NCBI GenBank assembly: GCA_002408465.1
Contig: DHSM01000028.1
Coordinates: forward strand, 33,158-60,266
Origin: Firmicutes bacterium UBA5286
GTDB taxonomy: Bacteria; Bacillota; Proteinivoracia; UBA4975
Direction of reading: 5' to 3'
Length of the DNA stretch: 27,109 bases
In this document: piece by piece, positions 23,050-27,109 of the stretch
Position numbering within the stretch: position 1 is the stretch's first letter
How the letters are laid out: each line of letters begins with the position of its first letter
The notes under the pieces: model-generated
What the model was told of the DNA's origin: nothing
Seen by the model: only the letters and a program-made list of their open reading frames with translations
Database searches by the model: none
Made by a program: the position numbers and the translations under genes

Positions 23050-24131
23050 TTCTCGTCACTCCTCAAATAAGAGAATAAGTCCCGATGCTTTAAATTTAAC
23101 AATGGTACCCACGCCAACAAGAAGGTAAGTATAGTAATCGACAGTATCAATAACGGTGAGGGCAGAGGGAAGCCAATCCAAACTAAAAAGCACCAGAAAA
23201 TACACAGGGGCAGACTAACAATCCAAAAGACGTAAAAAGCCGTTCTGACATTCAAGTGTTGAATTCTCGCCCCATAGAGCAGATGTATTGCATATTCATA
23301 TTTATTTATTTCAATAAGCTGAAGCACATTGACCACAATTCCAACTAAAGTAAATGTCGAGGCAATCAGGTAAAAGAACATCGCGCTCACAGCATGATTG
23401 CGCTCAATTTGATTTGAATAAGAATTCATAGTAACGGCGTTTAAGGTAATGTCATTTTCCGCAGCGATAAAGACAAAGTCTAACAAGACTGCATTGTCTG
23501 GGGCTAACAGATGAGTGCCAAGAACTATGTTCGTTTCCTCAAATCCCCCATAATAATGGTACATAGAATCCAACTCTGAAAGAATTAATACCGAATTATC
23601 CAAGCTCTGTGATGTGCCCCGGAATAAATACGAGGTGTTTGCTGGCAAGCGGCTGGTGATAGTTAAACTTTTTCTTTCTAGTTTCCCAAAACTAATACTA
23701 TCGCCAACCTTATAGTCCTTAACTTTGTTACCGATAAACACATTGAAATCCTTATCCGCCTTAAGGCGAATGTCTTTATTGAGAGCCTTTGTAAAAGCGC
23801 CAAGCCCAACAAGAACTTCGAAATCAGTGAACTCGTCAGAATACAATGTAACCAAAGAATAATACTTATCCTCCCGGGCGTTAAGGTATCTTCTCAAATT
23901 TTCATTTATCTCCGGGCGGAGTTGATGACCACCCTCAGAAACCTCTTGAAAGTATATTAGATTTAAGTCGCTGTGTCTTTTTATTTCCCGGAAGTTACTC
24001 CCCGAGTGTGTGAAATAGACAAATATCAAAGAAATAAAAATTAATGAAACCAATAGCTGCAAAGTAAAGGCGATGAAGGTTCCCGGTTTTTTCAATACAT
24101 CCCTTACAGAAAACCATATTTGTGTTTTCAT
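23046..24131 (-). CDS. FtsX/MacB-like permease, second of two
   Basis: 361 residues from the ATG at 24131, which overlaps the upstream permease stop (ATGA); a longer reading frame to 24197 lies wholly within the previous gene. There is one N-terminal hydrophobic segment (about 16-38), an extracellular domain of about 190 residues, then three membrane segments in the last third, the topology of a MacB/FtsX-type permease. It is similar in plan, but not in close sequence, to the preceding permease, suggesting a heterodimer driven by the downstream ATPase. Export of, or immunity to, the secreted protein at the start of the operon is inferred. Confidence 0.85.
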   Translation of the reverse strand: MKTQIWFSVRDVLKKPGTFIAFTLQLLVSLIFISLIFVYFTHSGSNFREIKRHSDLNLIYFQEVSEGGHQLRPEINENLRRYLNAREDKYYSLVTLYSDEFTDFEVLVGLGAFTKALNKDIRLKADKDFNVFIGNKVKDYKVGDSISFGKLERKSLTITSRLPANTSYLFRGTSQSLDNSVLILSELDSMYHYYGGFEETNIVLGTHLLAPDNAVLLDFVFIAAENDITLNAVTMNSYSNQIERNHAVSAMFFYLIASTFTLVGIVVNVLQLIEINKYEYAIHLLYGARIQHLNVRTAFYVFWIVSLPLCIFWCFLVWIGFPLPSPLLILSITILTFLLAWVPLLNLKHRDLFSYLRSDEK

Positions 24132-25129
24132 GATTTGGACATACCTTTCCATATTTTCTGAGCGCTGAAGACGAGGGAAATAATTAAACCAATGCATATT
24201 GTGTTTACGGAAAACACTATTCCCGCAAACGAAAATCGATGCGCTGACAACAATGAACTAAACCAGGCATTCGATATTCCGAAAAAAAGAAGCAATCCCA
24301 GAAGGGTGCCGATAAACACCGCAGCTAAATCCCCAACGATATAGTGCCGGAAAAACTTAACTTTTGTCGCTCCGAATCTTTGGTGTATCTTAAATTCTTC
24401 CGTATGCCTTGCTAATAGGATGTATAAAATTATGGCGCTGTTAATGTAGATAAAAAGCATACACCATAGCATTGATGGAACCCAATTCTTCACTAGGATA
24501 ACCATTTTTGAAGGCCTCTCAATAGAGTTTGTTGCATATCCATGTTTTTCTAATAGCCTTACCACCTGTTCTGCTGCACTTTGATCTTCGGAAGCAAAGT
24601 AATAAGTTCCCCGTAAATCCGATGTGCTGAGCAGATTATATATGTAGTCTTGAAACCGATTCAGCGCAAAGTCCTCGTCATACACCCCTATTACCGGCAC
24701 CAGCGCTCCGTTAATAAGGGTAAAGCCTTCTTTATTAAGTAGCACATGAAATGAGGACTGAGCTTTCACAAGAACTGACCTGGTTGTTGATTTAAAGTCT
24801 GCAGGATTAAAATATCTTCCTTCAATGTGATTCTGGAAATCATAATGCATCTGAGGATCATATACTCCAAGTTCCGGAGGCCAGTTCTTTTCCAGAATCA
24901 CTAGAGCCTCCCCAGATTGCAGAATTCTGTGCATTTCAGCAATGATGCCTGGCACTTCCTCTGAAGCCGGTTCTGATTTTGATACTTGGACAGCCACATA
25001 GTCTTCATCCAATCCGAAAGGTGGCAGGTAATCATATTTATAATTAGAGTACAAATGTGTAAGTAAAAAGGCTAGGGCTGATGCCGCAAATACATTTATT
25101 AGTACCGTTACGATGTAATTTCGTCTCAA
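24128..25129 (-). CDS. FtsX/MacB-like permease, first of two
   Basis: 333 residues. The start is TTG at 25129, because AAGGAGGAG lies 4-6 nt upstream; the frame is open to 25165, but that extension contains the ribosome site. Topology: one N-terminal membrane segment (about 5-27), an extracellular domain of about 185 residues, then three membrane segments near the C-terminus with the charged loop HTEEFKIHQRFGATKVKFFR, typical of FtsX-like permeases. It is followed by its partner with a four-base overlap. In lactococcin-972-type loci a single larger membrane protein is usual; here the job seems split between two genes. Confidence 0.85.
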   Translation of the reverse strand: MRRNYIVTVLINVFAASALAFLLTHLYSNYKYDYLPPFGLDEDYVAVQVSKSEPASEEVPGIIAEMHRILQSGEALVILEKNWPPELGVYDPQMHYDFQNHIEGRYFNPADFKSTTRSVLVKAQSSFHVLLNKEGFTLINGALVPVIGVYDEDFALNRFQDYIYNLLSTSDLRGTYYFASEDQSAAEQVVRLLEKHGYATNSIERPSKMVILVKNWVPSMLWCMLFIYINSAIILYILLARHTEEFKIHQRFGATKVKFFRHYIVGDLAAVFIGTLLGLLLFFGISNAWFSSLLSAHRFSFAGIVFSVNTICIGLIISLVFSAQKIWKGMSKS

Positions 25130-25178
25130 GTTTCTCCTCCTTCCCAAATATAGAACTGGGAGCAAGCGAGATTATGCT

Positions 25179-25535
25179 TTAGTCACCAACACTCATTGGC
25201 GAAATATTCGGATCATGTGGAACCCAATTAAAGTTGTAATTAAAGGTAACTTTAATTGGGTTAAAGGGGTCATCAAAATACGGTCCACTCTGTTTCCTGA
25301 GGATTCTAGTGTCCGCTATACTGGATCCCCTTTCTGTATAATACCACTTTTCGCCAACTAGGCCATTTCGATATACAAAGTAACCCTGCATAGCATGCAA
25401 ACCTCCATCGTTGAAAGAGGGTTGACACTGCACTGTCCCGATAAAATACACCTGCGAATGTTCTACGCTGAAGGCATAGTTTGGAAATTCCCAGGCAAAA
25501 ATAGATGTAAACGTCCCGAAAGCCATAATTAGCAC
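25179..25535 (-). CDS. Small secreted protein with disrupted start, bacteriocin-like position
   Basis: The frame from the GTG at 25535 encodes 118 residues. Upstream in the same frame are a further 14 codons (a lysine, then a Leu-rich stretch) that complete a good signal peptide cleaved after SIFA. They begin with an ATG at 25580 placed behind GGGAGGG, but the next codon is TAG. So the natural start is followed at once by a stop, and only weak internal starts such as this GTG remain. The mature part (about 100 residues, WEFPNY at its start) is rich in Tyr, Phe and Gly, with a single Cys and KVTFNYNFNW near the end. It faintly recalls lactococcin 972 (which ends in a YYNFW-like motif). It is followed by two permeases and an ATPase, the order of such loci. 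The family assignment is tentative. Confidence 0.6.
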   Translation of the reverse strand: MLIMAFGTFTSIFAWEFPNYAFSVEHSQVYFIGTVQCQPSFNDGGLHAMQGYFVYRNGLVGEKWYYTERGSSIADTRILRKQSGPYFDDPFNPIKVTFNYNFNWVPHDPNISPMSVGD

Positions 25536-25574
25536 TGCCAGGACTGATGTTACTCTTAATAAAAGAAGCCATTT

Positions 25575-25580
25575 CTACAT
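25575..25580 (-). promoter_or_regulatory. Start-stop dicodon ATGTAG at the head of the small secreted protein gene
   Basis: ATG (25580-25578) is immediately followed by TAG (25577-25575), in frame with the secreted protein and 11 nt after GGGAGGG. It is either a recent nonsense mutation at codon 2 or a start-stop element. Confidence 0.85.
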
Positions 25581-25623
25581 AAGGAAATTATCCCTCCCAA
25601 AAAATATGCTCCCAGTCCAGTTA

Positions 25624-25652
25624 ATTATACAATGGCAGGAATTTTCAGTCAA
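25624..25652 (-). promoter_or_regulatory. Promoter of the small secreted protein/FtsX/ATPase operon
   Basis: Minus strand: TTGACT (25647-25652), 17 nt, TATAAT (25624-25629), followed by GGGAGGG and the ATGTAG. Confidence 0.9.
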
Positions 25653-25927
25653 GACTTTATTTGCAAAAGCAAGATTAATATATTTTGCCGTAACTTTCAA
25701 CACAAATTGCTGGACTCTCCTCAAGGGCCATGCTAATTTGGCTGCCTTTTCTTAACTGCCAAAACTTAACTCCCATAATCAATATGAGGTTCTTATCAAA
25801 AAAATCCCCTATGCGTAGTCCTGAATTTCTGTAATTTCAGGTATCTAAACAAACACAGGGGAATATTACTTTGATAGCATTGGTAGTTCTTCAAGACAAA
25901 TTCATTTTGGCCGGACTATGACTTCTA
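25653..25927. other. Gene-free AT-rich stretch
   Basis: No gene seen on either strand. The only structure is a weak 6-bp hairpin CCTGAA/TTCAGG (25820-25825, 25836-25841), which could end the DUF362 transcript but has no T run. Confidence 0.5.
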
Positions 25928-27079
25928 TTATGACCACGTCCCTCGTAACCGGCCAAAGAAATCCAGGATGCGGTTATCCCGCCGCAGTTCAACAGCCTTA
26001 TATTCACAGAGCTCGTGGCAGCACATGCATTCAATGCAGGCGCTGTAATCTATTTTCTTAGTTTCTCTGTCTATTGCCTGGACCGGGCAGCTCTCCACAC
26101 ACATATTGCAGCCTTTGCAAGCTTTCAGATTGATCCTGGGCCTGGCCTTAAGGAGGTCTATTACCCTGATTACTATTTTATAATTTTTGGGTTTAACACG
26201 CCGCAGACGCTTAGGCAGCTTAAAGCCTCGCAGCCGGGGCGGAGCCGTATAGTCCCCGGCTATTACTATTTCCTGCAACTCGGATGTGCCAAGGTTCCTT
26301 GCACGGGCAGTTTGCAGGATTGCGATATCCTCTACATTCAAACCCAACATGGCAACAGCCACTGTATCCAGGGCCAAAGGATCGGTGCTCATAAGCAGCT
26401 TGCCTGCGGGATAGACAGTCCCCGCCGTGGGTCCCTCTCCCTCCATGGCTGTTACCCCGTCCATTATATGCAAACTCACATTCACTGCCTGATGGATGTC
26501 AGCCAGCACCTGGCCAAGATCCCGGGGATCCGGGGCCAAGCGGTGATACTCGGCCTTACGCAAGCCGGGGACGCAGCCAAAGAGATTTTTGACTGCCCCA
26601 GTGTAGATTGCGGCGGAATGAGTCTTTATCTTGGGCAGATTGATGACAAAATCTGCCTCAAACATAGGCTTGGCTAGGTACATTTTCCCCCCGGCCTCAG
26701 TAGTAACCTCCGTCACACCTTCCCGGTCGAAGTTCTTGAGTACCGCCCCCTCTTCCCGGGCAAGCTGTTCCAAGCCGGAGACCTTAAAGCTCCGGGCGGT
26801 GGGGGCAATTCCCGCAATGGCTCCGCCGGAACTGTCCCCGATCCAAACCTGGCAGCCCCGGGCTTTCAAAAGTCGGGTCAGGGCCCGGACAAGTTCCGGG
26901 TGGGTGATGGCCGCCGTTTCCGGGGATTTGGGACCAATCAAGTTGACCTTGAGCAGCACCTTCATCCCCGGGGCAACAAATTTATCCCAGCCGCCCAGCA
27001 GGGCCATGCCGGCGTTGAGCTTCTTCTCCAAGAGCTGGGGATTATATTGAGTGCATTCGCAGATAATTACTTTCTTCAT
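25928..27079 (-). CDS. DUF362 domain protein with C-terminal 2[4Fe-4S] ferredoxin domain
   Basis: 383 residues from the ATG at 27079, with AAGGGGG 8 nt upstream; an in-frame ATG at 27100 would contain that ribosome site. Residues 1-290 are the DUF362 domain (KVNLIGPKSPETAAITHPELV, then DFVINLPKIKTHSAA, AVKNLFGCVPG and DGVTAMEGEGP). Two ferredoxin clusters follow, with ligands C321, C324, C327, C331 and C348, C351, C354, C358. Such proteins are common in anaerobes, and the exact electron-transfer role is unknown. It is convergent with nothing and bordered by the ABC operon promoter. A damaged near-copy of its 5' end lies 5.4 kb to the left and a diverged tail at about 20.0 kb. The gene itself looks intact. 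Confidence 0.94.
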   Translation of the reverse strand: MKKVIICECTQYNPQLLEKKLNAGMALLGGWDKFVAPGMKVLLKVNLIGPKSPETAAITHPELVRALTRLLKARGCQVWIGDSSGGAIAGIAPTARSFKVSGLEQLAREEGAVLKNFDREGVTEVTTEAGGKMYLAKPMFEADFVINLPKIKTHSAAIYTGAVKNLFGCVPGLRKAEYHRLAPDPRDLGQVLADIHQAVNVSLHIMDGVTAMEGEGPTAGTVYPAGKLLMSTDPLALDTVAVAMLGLNVEDIAILQTARARNLGTSELQEIVIAGDYTAPPRLRGFKLPKRLRRVKPKNYKIVIRVIDLLKARPRINLKACKGCNMCVESCPVQAIDRETKKIDYSACIECMCCHELCEYKAVELRRDNRILDFFGRLRGTWS

Positions 27080-27109
27080 CAAAGAGGCCCCCTTCTGCAT
27101 TTACTATAC

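Noticed and set aside
25306..25572. Alternative frame of 88 codons starting at the ATG at 25572
   Set aside because: Its start is far from the GGGAGGG site and its product has no signal peptide; the other frame has signal peptide features and conserved-looking mature sequence.
20940..26000. A prophage or conjugative element as explanation for the accessory region
   Set aside because: No integrase, portal, terminase, relaxase or structural gene is visible; only one IS3 fragment and duplicated DUF362 pieces.
26015..26677. Plus-strand open frame of 220 codons opposite the DUF362 gene
   Set aside because: Antisense to clear ferredoxin and DUF362 motifs. It is high in Cys/His only because of the opposite strand.
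1..27109. CRISPR arrays, tRNA or rRNA genes, riboswitches, phage att sites
   Set aside because: No regularly spaced repeats, cloverleaf-like segments, rRNA blocks or known riboswitch cores were recognised by reading both strands; short RNAs could still be missed.

Overview
The window looks like chromosomal DNA from an anaerobic, low-to-mid GC Firmicute (Bacillota, probably a Clostridia-type lineage). The evidence is strong GGAGG ribosome sites with frequent GTG/TTG starts, canonical TTGACA/TATAAT promoters, a perfect CIRCE element, YtrA-type GntR and PadR/DUF1700/DUF4097 operons, and a ferredoxin-domain DUF362 protein. This placement comes from gene content; no rRNA or other marker is present.

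Layout. 1-1406: 3'-truncated oligoendopeptidase F (minus strand). 1563-3790: two convergent lipoproteins sharing a bidirectional terminator, both with short acidic Pro/Gly-rich linkers. 4011-6193: MarR regulator and ABC exporter, translationally coupled, behind a promoter with an inverted-repeat operator. 6421-8338: PadR, DUF1700 and DUF4097 operon. 8528-11121: YtrA-like GntR regulator, ABC ATPase, membrane protein and an unknown anchored protein, all overlapping. 11280-13148: htpG under a CIRCE operator. 13286-14752: divergent family-4-like uracil-DNA glycosylase and exonuclease III-type AP endonuclease, two base-excision-repair steps. 14982-16206: a Phd-antitoxin/Uma2-nuclease fusion with a 12-bp inverted-repeat operator on its own promoter, then a Nudix hydrolase. 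16543-18560: an ECF sigma factor overlapping a single-pass membrane protein whose extracellular part is a complete serpin. 18700-19950: an MFS transporter.

From about 20.0 to 27.1 kb the window is an accessory, rearranged and visibly more AT-rich segment. It holds a C-terminal scrap of a DUF362 gene, a secreted Gly-rich protein with a two-TM partner (bacteriocin/immunity-like layout), a mosaic DUF362 pseudogene, an IS3-family remnant, and a four-gene operon of a secreted small protein, two FtsX/MacB-like permeases and an ATPase (lactococcin-972-type layout). A full DUF362/ferredoxin gene closes the window.

The most interesting locus is the ECF sigma/membrane-serpin pair. A serpin sits in the position normally taken by the sensor domain of an anti-sigma factor, which suggests a sigma switch controlled by a protease-trapping domain outside the cell. 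Second are the two bacteriocin-like loci; in one of them the structural gene has a stop codon directly after its best start codon.
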